From Candidatus Poribacteria bacterium (GTDB lineage: Bacteria; Poribacteria; WGA-4E; GCA-2687025), in NCBI GenBank assembly GCA_018644665.1, contig JABGQA010000073.1, forward strand, positions 25,205 through 89,204: a stretch of 64,000 nucleotides of DNA, given 5' to 3'. The notes under the pieces were generated by a model. The model worked only from the letters and a program-made list of their open reading frames with translations, was not told the DNA's origin and did not search any database. Of the stretch, positions 53,080-61,845 are shown piece after piece; positions within the stretch are counted from its first letter, which is position 1, and each line of letters opens with the position of its first letter. A program made the translations under genes and the position numbers.

Positions 53080-53182
53080 CGCCGCCAGCCACCCCCACGC
53101 TGCCCATGGCGGCAGCGATTGCCGCGGCCGGGGGGACCGCCGGAATGCCTGGCGCGCCCCGTGGCATGCGGCTCCCCGACAC

Positions 53183-53191
53183 TGCTACAAT
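53183..53191 (+). promoter_or_regulatory. Extended -10 promoter for the PhyH gene
   Basis: TGC-TACAAT (53183-53191) is a good extended -10; the -35 region is poor. A GCCGCC-GAGC-GGCGGC hairpin follows at the predicted start. The gene begins 42 bp downstream. Confidence 0.5.
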
Positions 53192-53233
53192 GCCGCCGAG
53201 CGGCGGCCCGACTGGCGTACGCGAGGGGAACGC

Positions 53234-54097
53234 GTGACAGAGTTGCACATATCCGAGGCAGAACGGGCCGACGGGGCCCTGCGTACTGACCGTCTGGCCG
53301 CGGCCGCAGACGCCGTGCGTCTCGAGGGTTATGTCATCCTGCATGGCGCCGTGGACGCACAACTAATGGCGACGTTGGGTCGGCGAATGCTGCGGGACGT
53401 GCCGGCGATTCTCGACCTTCCGAGACCCCCGCACAACTTCACGTGGGGAAACGTCCAGCACGATCCGCCACCCGACCCGGCGTTCCTGTTCCCATCTGTG
53501 CTGTACAACGACTTCACCATCGCGGTCACGCAGGCGGTCCTAGGTGAAGGCGTGCACAACGGCCTCTACAGCGGCAACACGAACCTGCCGCGGTCGCGGC
53601 CGCAACCGGTGCACGTGGACACAGGTCATCTGTGGCGGCGCCAACGGCGCGCACACCCGGCGTGCGAGTTAGTCGTGAACCTCGCGCCGCTCGGCATGAG
53701 CGAGGAAAACGGGGCCACGGAGATCTGGCCCGGCAGTCACCTCGATACTACGGTGTCGAGGCACGACGCGAGCATCTGCGTCCCGGACGACGTGTTGGAG
53801 GCCCGGCGCGTCGTCCAGCCTCCAGTCTCGGCGCACTTGCCGCCGGGGAGCGTGCTCATTCGCGACGTGCGACTGTGGCATCGAGGTGTGCCGAACCCGT
53901 CCGACACGCCGCGGCCGATGGTCGCGATGATCCATCGGGCCGCGTTCCTCGGGCCGCGCGTCCTGGACTTCCCAGTCGGCGCCGAGAGCGTGTTCGCACG
54001 GACGGACCTCCACTGGCCGGTCCGCTTCCGCGACGATGCCATCGACCACATCGGACGCAATCGTCCCTACGACTACGACGGCTCCGGCCCGGCGTAA
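53234..54097 (+). CDS. Phytanoyl-CoA dioxygenase (PhyH) family protein
   Basis: Fe(II)/2-oxoglutarate dioxygenase, 287 residues. The metal triad is visible: His127-x-Asp129 (VHVDTGH) and His216 (LWHRGVPNPS), with Arg227 (TPRPMVAM) for 2-oxoglutarate. NLAPLGMSEENGATEIWPGSH is the usual preceding strand. Such enzymes hydroxylate diverse small molecules; no lipid link is implied. GTG start with GAGGGGA upstream. The aminotransferase starts 35 bp downstream. Confidence 0.9.
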   Translation: MTELHISEAERADGALRTDRLAAAADAVRLEGYVILHGAVDAQLMATLGRRMLRDVPAILDLPRPPHNFTWGNVQHDPPPDPAFLFPSVLYNDFTIAVTQAVLGEGVHNGLYSGNTNLPRSRPQPVHVDTGHLWRRQRRAHPACELVVNLAPLGMSEENGATEIWPGSHLDTTVSRHDASICVPDDVLEARRVVQPPVSAHLPPGSVLIRDVRLWHRGVPNPSDTPRPMVAMIHRAAFLGPRVLDFPVGAESVFARTDLHWPVRFRDDAIDHIGRNRPYDYDGSGPA

Positions 54098-54132
54098 CCC
54101 CCGGACCGGCAACTCACGCATACGGTGGAGGC

Positions 54133-55509
54133 ATGGCGAGAATGGCGCCGAACGAACGAGCGACGACATCGCAGGTTGTGTCGATGGACCGCGAGCATGT
54201 GTGGCACCCGATGACGCAGCACACGACGCTGCAACGTCGTGACATCGGCGTCATGCGCGAGGCCAAGGGCGCGATGATCACCGATGGCGATGGGCGCGAG
54301 TATCTCGACGCCTACGCCGGGCTGTGGAACGTGAACGTCGGGTACGGTCGCGACGAGATCGCAGACGCCGTCAGTGAACAGATTCGCACGCTGCCCTACT
54401 ATCCACATACACGCGCGAACGAGCCGGCGGCCCGCCTGGCCGAGATGCTGGCGGAAATCCTCCCAGGCGACCTGCAGTACATCTTCTACTCGAACTCCGG
54501 ATCCGAGGCGAACGAGACCGCCATCAAGATGGCGCGGCAGTACGCGCGCCAGCAGTACCCGGGCGAGAACCGATACAAGATCATCTCGCGCTACCAGGCG
54601 TACCACGGGTTTACGTACGGCGCGATGTCCGCGACCGGTCAGGTTCCTCGTAGGCGGAAATTCGAGCCGCTCGCGCCCGGGTTCATCCACGTCAGCCCGC
54701 CGTATTGCTTCCGCTGCCCTATCAAGCTCACATACCCGGAGTGCGGGCTCGCGTGCGTCGAGGAGTTCGAGGAGGTAATCCAGCGCGAGGGGCCGGATAC
54801 TGTCGCCGCGATCATCGCCGAGCCGATCATCGGTGGCGGGGGCATCATCGCCCCGCCGGACGACTATTTCCCTCGCCTCCGCGAGATATGCGATGAATAC
54901 GGCGTTCTGCTGATCTTCGATGAGGTCATCACAGGGTTCGGGCGCACGGGCGAGTTGTTCGGCGCGAATCACTGGGACGTGGTCCCAGACATCATGACGA
55001 TGGCGAAGGGAGTCACGAGTGGCTACCTTCCGCTGGGCGTGTGCGCCGCCACGCCGCGCGTATACGACGCGTTCCTCGGCGACGCCGACGACGGTCGCGA
55101 GTTCGCGCAGGTCGTGACGTACGGCGGCCATCCCGTCTGCTGCGCCGCGGGGGTCGCGAACATCGAAATCCTGATGCGCGAGCGGCTATGGGAAAACTCC
55201 GCCAAGGTCGGCGCCTATCTGCAGGAACAGCTAACGGCCCTCGACTCCCCGCACGTGGGCGACGTGCGCGGGAAGGGACTGATGATCGCCGTTGAACTCG
55301 TCGACGACGATGGCGCGCCACTCGACAAGCCGTCGATGGACAAGGCGCACGCCGCGATCGTCGCGGCGGGCGTCTTGGTGGGCAGGATGAGCCACGTTCT
55401 GCCCGGCCCTGAGTCGATCTTCTACCTGTCACCGCCGCTCATCATCACCGAGGCCGATGCCGACAGGATCGTCGGCGCCATACGTCAGGGACTGGCGACG
55501 GTCGCGTAG
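54133..55509 (+). CDS. Class III (omega) aminotransferase
   Basis: PLP enzyme, 458 residues. HVWHPMTQHTTLQRR at the N-terminus, SNSGSEANETAIKMARQY for cofactor phosphate, FDEVITGFGRTG with the PLP-binding Asp, and MAKGVTSGYLPLG with the Schiff-base Lys. Overall most like omega-amino acid or taurine:pyruvate aminotransferases; exact donor unknown. An unusual Cys set PPYCFRCPI...CGLAC is seen mid-protein. ATG 54133 with GGAGG close upstream; ATG 54142 is an alternative with better spacing. Confidence 0.92.
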   Translation: MARMAPNERATTSQVVSMDREHVWHPMTQHTTLQRRDIGVMREAKGAMITDGDGREYLDAYAGLWNVNVGYGRDEIADAVSEQIRTLPYYPHTRANEPAARLAEMLAEILPGDLQYIFYSNSGSEANETAIKMARQYARQQYPGENRYKIISRYQAYHGFTYGAMSATGQVPRRRKFEPLAPGFIHVSPPYCFRCPIKLTYPECGLACVEEFEEVIQREGPDTVAAIIAEPIIGGGGIIAPPDDYFPRLREICDEYGVLLIFDEVITGFGRTGELFGANHWDVVPDIMTMAKGVTSGYLPLGVCAATPRVYDAFLGDADDGREFAQVVTYGGHPVCCAAGVANIEILMRERLWENSAKVGAYLQEQLTALDSPHVGDVRGKGLMIAVELVDDDGAPLDKPSMDKAHAAIVAAGVLVGRMSHVLPGPESIFYLSPPLIITEADADRIVGAIRQGLATVA

Positions 55510-55531
55510 CTCGCGCCGTCTAGGGCGCGAG
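55510..55531. terminator. Hairpin between convergent genes
   Basis: CTCGCGCC (55510-55517) pairs with GGCGCGAG (55524-55531), loop GTCTAG, right after the aminotransferase stop and overlapping the last codons of the minus-strand gene. No U-tract, so terminator function is only probable. Confidence 0.45.
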
Positions 55532-56314
55532 GGACGCCTCTACGCCGATGACCGCGATGTGCGCGCCTGCATAGCGGGTCCACGCGACATCGAGGAGCAC
55601 GCCAGCGACGTTAAGCCCCGCTCCGGCCGTAGGCGTCGCACCGCGCATGCCAGCGCGCGCCGCAATGCGGGACCCGAGGCGCAATTCGGCGCCGAGATCC
55701 AGTCGTGAGCTGCGGCCGGGAACCCGCCCGATCTGCACGGACGCAGAATGCGCCCGGGCGGCGTATTGGGCTCCCACAGTAAAGGCGCGAGGCGCCTCTC
55801 CGCGCTCCACCTGACTCGCGCGCGCGCCAAGTGTCCACGGCCGGCCTACTGACGCCAACAGGGCAACATCGTACGTCGGCGAACTGCCGAGGACCTGGAA
55901 GTGTCCCGACGGGTGCGAGCGCCAGAACTTGCCGGTCACCCCGACCGCGACGGCGGGAATCACGGCCGCGGCAGCGCTGAGATACGTGTAGTCGGCGATG
56001 CCGCCTTCATCCTCAGCGATCCGGTTCCCCCAAGCCGCGCCGGCCCGCCGCCACCCATAGGCGATGCCCTTGGGGTCCACTTCAACGCGATCTCGCCCGG
56101 ATACGTTCGTCTGGCCGAACAGACGAACGTCCCGGAGCAACGCCAGCGACGCTGGGTTGTGGAAGTGCGCGGGCGCGCCTGACGGGTCCGCGACAGATGC
56201 GGACGCCATCGCGAGCGAGCGAGCGCCCACGAGGTCGGGCAGCGGGGCCTGCAGCGAGTCTTTCGCGGCGGCGAGACACGTTAGAGCCATCCAGAAGTAG
56301 GCGAGGCGAGTCAC
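55520..56314 (-). CDS. PorV/UPF0164-like outer-membrane beta-barrel protein
   Basis: 264 residues with a signal peptide (YFWMALTCLAAAKDSLQA). GARSLAMASASVADPSGAPAHFHNPASLALL is the start pattern of PorV/PorQ and FadL-like barrels (G-A-R-x-x-x-M-G-x-A... -NPA-L). Alternating amphipathic strands continue to the end, with no terminal Phe. The ATG overlaps the stop of the ELM1-like gene (ATGA). Probably an outer-membrane protein. Confidence 0.65.
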   Translation of the reverse strand: MTRLAYFWMALTCLAAAKDSLQAPLPDLVGARSLAMASASVADPSGAPAHFHNPASLALLRDVRLFGQTNVSGRDRVEVDPKGIAYGWRRAGAAWGNRIAEDEGGIADYTYLSAAAAVIPAVAVGVTGKFWRSHPSGHFQVLGSSPTYDVALLASVGRPWTLGARASQVERGEAPRAFTVGAQYAARAHSASVQIGRVPGRSSRLDLGAELRLGSRIAARAGMRGATPTAGAGLNVAGVLLDVAWTRYAGAHIAVIGVEASLAP

Positions 56315-57366
56315 CCGGCCGTCGCAGACATGAGGCGACGTATTGCGTCGGCCGCCGTCCCAGCGTCGTCCAGGGCCTCAACCTCGGGCGGGCTCTGTGT
56401 GAGTGATGTGGCGACTTCGTACAGCGTGTCCGGCCGCATCCGCGTTAGGCGAGTGCGTTCCGCGATCGCGTCGAACGCGGCGGCATAGCGGTCGGGACGG
56501 CGGGACGGGATTTCGATAAGCCCGACGGGCGTCCCGGCCGACGCGGCTTCGCACACCATAGAGAACGAGTCCACCGTCACCGCAGTCCACACGCTGTGGG
56601 CGAGGACCGTGATGACGGCGTCATGTTTCGGCGGCTCGTCGTCCGGGAACGCTGCATAGGCACACACGGGGCTCTGCGTCACACGGGCCCGGATGTACTC
56701 CGTCACGTTGCTAGGCGTTCTACGAGAAGTGGCGACCGCCACCTGCAGGCCGGCTCGGCTCGCGACGGCGATCAGTGATTCCACTACCTTCCTCGCTGCC
56801 TCCAACGTCCAGCTATACCGCCGGTCGTCACCGCCGAAGAGCAGGCCTAGCGCGGGGAGTGGCTCCCCCGAGTTGGCGAGGGCCAACTCGTCGCGCTTGC
56901 GCGCCACCGCTTGCGGCGTGATGTGCGTCGGCACTCCCAGGAGGCGCGTTGCGTTCTCCTCGCCCTGGCCCCACTGGTGGTGGGGCAACAGCGCCAAGTC
57001 GAAGCGTCGGCCGCCGATGGGCGACGGCCGCGTGCACACCACCGACTTGGCGCCATGCGCTCGGGCCATCAGGAGGTTCGGCGCAGCGACGGAAGACCCC
57101 GTGGACAGCAGCATATGCGGGACGGGTACGGCCGCGAGAGCACGCGCCGAGTTCGGGGTCAGGGCTGTGTCGAGCCACGCGCGAGCCGCAGCTTCCGAGG
57201 TAAGACTACGCCCGACAGCCACCTTGGCGCGGAGAGCGTTGTCGGAGCGCTTCCCGCGGAACTCAATGTCGACAATGTGGTGGTCGAACTCCGGGAGCCG
57301 ATCGAGGATGCCGCGTGTCTGGTGGAAATGCCCAGGCTTCCCGTCGCTAAGGGCGACGATCGTCAT
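56311..57366 (-). CDS. ELM1 family (mitochondrial fission ELM1-like) protein
   Basis: 351 residues. LSDGKPGHFHQTRGIL near the N-terminus and later LLFGGDDRRYSW, VATSRRTPSNV and TVDSFSMVCEAASAGTPVGLIE match PF06258, a GT-B glycosyltransferase-like fold. In bacteria it lies beside lipid A/LPS genes, as here. The start is the ATG at 57366 that overlaps the acyltransferase stop (GAATGAC); a longer start at 57408 would overlap more. Function likely in envelope glycolipid synthesis. Confidence 0.82.
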   Translation of the reverse strand: MTIVALSDGKPGHFHQTRGILDRLPEFDHHIVDIEFRGKRSDNALRAKVAVGRSLTSEAAARAWLDTALTPNSARALAAVPVPHMLLSTGSSVAAPNLLMARAHGAKSVVCTRPSPIGGRRFDLALLPHHQWGQGEENATRLLGVPTHITPQAVARKRDELALANSGEPLPALGLLFGGDDRRYSWTLEAARKVVESLIAVASRAGLQVAVATSRRTPSNVTEYIRARVTQSPVCAYAAFPDDEPPKHDAVITVLAHSVWTAVTVDSFSMVCEAASAGTPVGLIEIPSRRPDRYAAAFDAIAERTRLTRMRPDTLYEVATSLTQSPPEVEALDDAGTAADAIRRLMSATAG

Positions 57367-58268
57367 TCGGGCGGGACCGTCTTCCATCGTCGATGCATCC
57401 ATAGCCACTGCGCGGGGTATGCCCGGATCAGCGCCTCGAGCCGCGTGTAAATGTGTGCGAGTGTCTGCGCGTCGCTCTCGTCAGGCGTGCCCGCGACCAC
57501 TCGTGGGGCCACCTCCAGTATGACACGATGTGTGCCGTCCGTCTCACGGAAGGCGGCGCAGATGACGATTGGGCAGTCCGTGTGGCGCGCCAACGCCGCT
57601 GGGCTCGCCTCGCAGGATGCGGCGCGGCCGAAGAAGGGCACGAACATGCCGCCAGCGCCAGCATCCTGGTCCGCGAGGAGACCCACGGCACGCCCCTGTC
57701 TGATCCCCGCCAGCAACGGCCTGAGACCTCCCTGTCGCGGGATGATCTCGAGCCCCGTCACGCGCCGACGTCGGTCGACCAGCCGCTCTACCCATGGGTT
57801 CGCGAGCGGGTGCGCCAGCACCATTGGGTCTGGGTGGAGGGACGGCCAGAGCGGGGCCAGCAACTCCCAGTTCCCGGTGTGGGGTATGAAGACGACGACT
57901 CCTACTCCCTGTGCTGAGAACGCGTCGAGGTGTTCGCGGCCTTCGACGCGCACTCTTGGCGCGTACATGCGCCGCCACCGGTGGAAGGTGAGAAGCTCGA
58001 GGGCGTTGAGGCCGACATGGCGGAAGTGCTCGCGAACGCGCGCGTCGAAGTCGGGCGCGGGGAGGTCCGGGAACGCGTGCCGGAGGTTCGCTTCTGCGAC
58101 CGCTCGGCGGGCCCGCAGCGTGTGATACAGACCCCGCCCCAACGCGCCGCCAAGGAACGCAATTGCTCCCCGTGGCAGAAGGCCCGCGGTCAGCGATAGC
58201 GCCCAGGCCGACCCGCCCGCAAGCAGGCCGGCTGTCGTTGCCGGCCGGATGTCATCCTCGCGTTGCAC
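57363..58268 (-). CDS. LpxL/HtrB-type lipid A (lysophospholipid) acyltransferase
   Basis: 301 residues, normal for the family. The HxxxxD-like catalytic motif appears as HTGNWE (His130-Glu135); ANLRHAFPDLPAPDFD, GLLADQDAGAGGMFVPFFGR, and the C-terminal YPAQWLWMHRRWK are diagnostic. It adds a secondary acyl chain to lipid A or a related lipid at the inner membrane. GTG 58268 chosen because a strong promoter lies inside the upstream extension of the frame and GGAGG precedes the GTG. Indicates a diderm cell. Confidence 0.87.
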   Translation of the reverse strand: MQREDDIRPATTAGLLAGGSAWALSLTAGLLPRGAIAFLGGALGRGLYHTLRARRAVAEANLRHAFPDLPAPDFDARVREHFRHVGLNALELLTFHRWRRMYAPRVRVEGREHLDAFSAQGVGVVVFIPHTGNWELLAPLWPSLHPDPMVLAHPLANPWVERLVDRRRRVTGLEIIPRQGGLRPLLAGIRQGRAVGLLADQDAGAGGMFVPFFGRAASCEASPAALARHTDCPIVICAAFRETDGTHRVILEVAPRVVAGTPDESDAQTLAHIYTRLEALIRAYPAQWLWMHRRWKTVPPE

Positions 58269-58299
58269 GGGCCTGCTACCTCCGCAGTGGTACCGCGCG

Positions 58300-58328
58300 A
58301 TTGTACGTCTGCCGAAGCCACTCGCCAA
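58300..58328 (-). promoter_or_regulatory. Promoter for the acyltransferase operon
   Basis: Minus strand TTGGCG (58328-58323), 17-bp spacer, TACAAT (58305-58300), about 32 bp before the GTG start. For the divergent plus-strand operon, TTGCCG (58352-58357) and TACCGT (58375-58380), 17 bp apart, are a weaker candidate. Confidence 0.65.
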
Positions 58329-58401
58329 TGGCATGGGGGAGCCCCGAGCGGTTGCCGGAGAGCCGTCGCTGCGGTACCGTGCCGTCCTGAGGAGACCCGA
58401 G

Positions 58402-59235
58402 ATGCTCATCGATACGCATGTACACGTCGGCCGAGTGTGGGACACGTACGAGCCGATGACGCCCAAGATCATGCTCGATTGGATGGACGCGCACGAGATC
58501 GACATGGCCGTCCCGCTGCCGTTGGAGAGCCCGGAAAGCGCGAGCTACTACATTCCGACCGGTGACATGCTGGCTCTGTGCGCGGAACACCCAGACAGGT
58601 TCATCGCGTTCTGCGTCGTGGACCCGCGCATGTCCGTCGCGCGTGGCCGGGAGAGCTTCCGCTCCATCATTGGCTCGTACGTGGACCAAGGCGCGGTGGG
58701 GTTCGGCGAGGTCAAGGTGGGCATCCCCATGGCCGACCCGCGCCTGCAGGCGATCTACGAAGCGTGCGACGACTTACGCCTGCCTTTGGTCTTCCACATC
58801 GACAACGTGCGCTGCACTGATACACCCACGCTGGACGGCCTCGAGGCGATGCTCCGCGCCTATCCGAACGTCAAGTTCATCGGGCACGCGCCCGGGTTCT
58901 GGTCGGCGATCTCAGCGGACGTCACCAAGGAGGACATGGGAGGCTACCCGAACCGTCCTGTCGTGCCGGGCGGCCGGTTGGACGCCCTCTTCTCCGCGTA
59001 TGACAACCTGTACGCGGATCTGTCGGCGGGGTCGGCGAACACGGCGCTTACTCGGGACTGGGAGTTCGGCCAGGGGTTCCTCGAGCGGAACCACCAACGG
59101 CTCATGTTCGCGACAGACTACCTCCACCCCGCCCAGGAAGTGCCGCAGTTCGACATGTTCGCCGCCGCCGATCTGTCGGCCGACGCGCGCGCGGCGATTG
59201 GGTCCGGGAACGCCCGACGGCTCCTCGGCGTCTAA
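58402..59235 (+). CDS. Amidohydrolase-2 family protein
   Basis: 277 residues, TIM-barrel metal-dependent hydrolase. N-terminal LIDTHVHVG (His6-x-His8) is the first metal pair; LVFHIDN and KFIGHAPGFW give later ligands; MFATDYLHP carries the final Asp. AMIDOHYDRO_2 enzymes hydrolyse or decarboxylate cyclic and aromatic acids; substrate unknown. ATG after GAGGAGACC. First of a five-gene plus-strand run. Confidence 0.86.
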   Translation: MLIDTHVHVGRVWDTYEPMTPKIMLDWMDAHEIDMAVPLPLESPESASYYIPTGDMLALCAEHPDRFIAFCVVDPRMSVARGRESFRSIIGSYVDQGAVGFGEVKVGIPMADPRLQAIYEACDDLRLPLVFHIDNVRCTDTPTLDGLEAMLRAYPNVKFIGHAPGFWSAISADVTKEDMGGYPNRPVVPGGRLDALFSAYDNLYADLSAGSANTALTRDWEFGQGFLERNHQRLMFATDYLHPAQEVPQFDMFAAADLSADARAAIGSGNARRLLGV

Positions 59236-59267
59236 GGGCGCACGCGCCTCAGAGGGAGAAGGTCGGT

Positions 59268-60434
59268 ATGGAGCGTCCTGTGAGGGTCGCGGTGATGGGG
59301 CTCGGGCAGCGCGGGCTTCAGCACCTTAAGTCGCTGTGGCGTCTCCGCGAGGAGGGCGCCGTCGAGATCGTAGGCCTCGCGGACGCGTTCGTCGAGAACC
59401 TCGCGCCCGAGAAGATCGGCAAGTACGTCCCCGGCTACTCGGCGGATGGCTTAGTCGCCGACGCCTTCGTTGACACCGTCATCCGAGAGGCGGCTCCCGA
59501 CGCGCTCTACGTCGCGATCCCGCCAGGCGTCCACGCTGGCGAGGTAGTTGCCGCCGCACGAGCCGGCGTGCACCTGATGGTCGAGAAGCCCATGAGTCTG
59601 TACCTCGACGAGGCTGCGTCGATGGCGCGCGCGATCGACGACAGCGACGTAGTGGCCACTGTGGGGTTCCAACAACGGTATAGCCCTCGGAACGAGGCGG
59701 TTCGCGACTTCCTGGCCGACAGGCGCGTTGTCTTGGTCAACGTCGTGAACAACGGGGCGCTGGAGAACCACTCGACGAAGCACACGCCCACGGACCGGTT
59801 GGACGGGCCGAAGAACCGCGTCTGGACGGCGAGCATGGACTGGTCAGGCGCCAGCGTGGTGGAGGCGGGTATCCACCAGGTCGATCTTATGCGGTACTGG
59901 TGCGGCGATATCGCCTGGGTCGAAGCGACTTACATGCATCGCGACGCCTCCGACATCGAGGACGGAGGCGATAACCCGTACGCGTACCGCGTCGCTTACG
60001 GCTTCGAATCGGGAGCGATCGGTAGCCTCATCATGTCTCGTCTGCGGAGGTCGTACTACAACGACGGCTACCAGGGCATCACATGGACCCACGGCCAAGT
60101 GAAGTTCGAGGGCCACGACGCTGTGGCGTACCACTACGACGGGCCGTACCCCCCAGAACAGCGACCTTCGGCCGAGGAACTCCGTCACGTTCTCCCAACG
60201 GCGCAGGGGGAGGATCCGACGACTGCTCTGGCGCGCGCGTTCGTCGGGGCCGTCGCGGCCCGAAGCGAGGACGGGCTGCGGAGCACGTTCTCGGGGAGCA
60301 TGAACAGCTTGGCGGCGGTGCTTGGCGCGAACATCTCCGACCGGTTGGGAGGCGAGCGCGTGTCCCTCGCGGACCTGCCCACGGCCGCCCGGTACGCCGA
60401 GTTCCGGCGCCGGCCCGGGCCGGCCGCAGCGTGA
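59268..60434 (+). CDS. Gfo/Idh/MocA family oxidoreductase
   Basis: 388 residues. Rossmann start VAVMGLGQRGLQHLKSL, the EKP motif in LMVEKPMSLYLDEA, and VEAGIHQVDLMRYWCGDI in the substrate domain. NAD(P)-dependent sugar or cyclitol dehydrogenase of unknown substrate. Located 32 bp after the amidohydrolase, with GAGGGAGAAGG upstream. Confidence 0.92.
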   Translation: MERPVRVAVMGLGQRGLQHLKSLWRLREEGAVEIVGLADAFVENLAPEKIGKYVPGYSADGLVADAFVDTVIREAAPDALYVAIPPGVHAGEVVAAARAGVHLMVEKPMSLYLDEAASMARAIDDSDVVATVGFQQRYSPRNEAVRDFLADRRVVLVNVVNNGALENHSTKHTPTDRLDGPKNRVWTASMDWSGASVVEAGIHQVDLMRYWCGDIAWVEATYMHRDASDIEDGGDNPYAYRVAYGFESGAIGSLIMSRLRRSYYNDGYQGITWTHGQVKFEGHDAVAYHYDGPYPPEQRPSAEELRHVLPTAQGEDPTTALARAFVGAVAARSEDGLRSTFSGSMNSLAAVLGANISDRLGGERVSLADLPTAARYAEFRRRPGPAAA

Positions 60435-60542
60435 TATGCTTGGGGGGGCGTGAGGCGGGCGCAGATCGTGCCGCCCGGGCCTGCCGGATCCCGCGATGTC
60501 CCGTCGTTCCGCTGCCGTACACCCTCAGGACGACCGACGAAG

Positions 60543-61463
60543 ATGGACATGCCAAACGCGCGTGAGCAGTTCGAGTCGGCGATGGATCACATCGCTGCAG
60601 ATAGGCGTGTTGAGGCCCGCGATGGTCTGCTGGGTATCCTGGCGGACGCGCCAGACTACGTGGAGGCGCGCCTGGCACTTGGCGTGCTGATGGGTGGGGA
60701 GGGCGAGACGGACGACGCCCGACGCCATCTGCGCTTCGCAATGGAGCAAATCGCTCTCAACCCACGGATCGGTAGTGAGTCGCTTCGCGCGCAAGTGCTC
60801 GTGAACCTATGCGCGCTCGCGTTGGGCGAAGATGACTACGAGGACGTCCTCGCGTGGGAGGACGTGTTCGGCCAGATGGCCGAGGTGTTGCACCGGCAGG
60901 GACTGAGCCAACGCGCGGCGTCGATCCTGTTCGACGCGGCCAATCGCGCCACCGAGGCCAAGCGAGGTGATCAGGGTCAGAAGCTATACATGCGGGCTCT
61001 CGAGCTCGATCCCGCCTTCGCCGAGGCGTGGTACAACGTCGCCGTGATTGCCGCCGAGGACGGTGGGTTTGCCGAGGCGAAGGAGGCGTTGCGCCGCGCC
61101 ATCGACGCGGACCACGCGTTCGCCGACGCGCACTTCCTGCTCGGGACGCTCCTGCTCGGCGAATCGCCGGAGGAGGCCGCGGAGTCCATGCGGGCGGCGG
61201 TCGAACTCGCGCCAGAGAATGCTCGCTGGATCACCCTCACAGCTTCCGCCTACGCCCGTCAGCGTGAATTCGCCAAGGCTCGCGAGTGGTTTCAGCGCAG
61301 CCTCGCCCTTGATGACGACCAGGCGGACGCGCACCTCGGTTACGCCGTCGCCTGCCGCGCGTTGGGCGATCTCGGCGCGGCCCGCGGCTCGCTTCAGAAG
61401 GCGTTCGAATTGGACCCAAATCTGGCTTCGCAGATACAAGGCATGATGGCCGCCGACGGCTAG
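60543..61463 (+). CDS. TPR protein
   Basis: 306 residues, without a signal peptide: about six or seven tetratricopeptide repeats such as LYMRALELDPAFAEAWYNV and ALRRAIDADHAFADAHFLLG, extending to the end (LQKAFELDPNLASQ). Probably a cytoplasmic adaptor. ATG 60543 is the first Met in the conserved part; the longer upstream frame is intergenic in character. About 108 bp separate it from the oxidoreductase. Confidence 0.82.
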   Translation: MDMPNAREQFESAMDHIAADRRVEARDGLLGILADAPDYVEARLALGVLMGGEGETDDARRHLRFAMEQIALNPRIGSESLRAQVLVNLCALALGEDDYEDVLAWEDVFGQMAEVLHRQGLSQRAASILFDAANRATEAKRGDQGQKLYMRALELDPAFAEAWYNVAVIAAEDGGFAEAKEALRRAIDADHAFADAHFLLGTLLLGESPEEAAESMRAAVELAPENARWITLTASAYARQREFAKAREWFQRSLALDDDQADAHLGYAVACRALGDLGAARGSLQKAFELDPNLASQIQGMMAADG

Positions 61464-61476
61464 GGGAGTCCACACC

Positions 61477-61845
61477 GTGCGCATCGCCATCCAAGTCGGC
61501 GACGTATCGTTGGAGGCCGCATTGAACGACTCGGCCACGGCGGGCGCCCTCTGGGACGCGCTCCCGATCGAGGCCGATGGGAACGTCTGGGGCGACGAGA
61601 TCTACTTCCCCATCCCGGTCGACGCACAGCCCGAGAGTCCCGTGGAGGTCGTCGATGTCGGCGACATCGCGTACTGGCCGCCGGGGTGTGCCTTCTGCAT
61701 CTTCTACGGACGCACGCCCGCAAGTCGCGGCGACGAGATTCGACCGGCGAGCGCCGTGAGCCCCCTGGGCCACATCGACGGTGACGCCACGGCCCTCAAG
61801 GGCGCCCGCAGTGGTGTCCGGGTCACCCTCGAGCGCGCCGAATGA
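61477..61845 (+). CDS. Cyclophilin-like fold protein (PF04126)
   Basis: 122 residues. ALWDALPIEADGNVWGDEIYFPIPV, DIAYWPPGCAFCIFYGRTP and EIRPASAVSPLGHIDGD (each in one run of under 20 when split) match the small archaeal/bacterial cyclophilin-like family known from Thermotoga TM1367. Function unknown; prolyl isomerase activity not shown for the family. GTG start. The next gene overlaps by four bases, implying linked function. Confidence 0.85.
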   Translation: MRIAIQVGDVSLEAALNDSATAGALWDALPIEADGNVWGDEIYFPIPVDAQPESPVEVVDVGDIAYWPPGCAFCIFYGRTPASRGDEIRPASAVSPLGHIDGDATALKGARSGVRVTLERAE

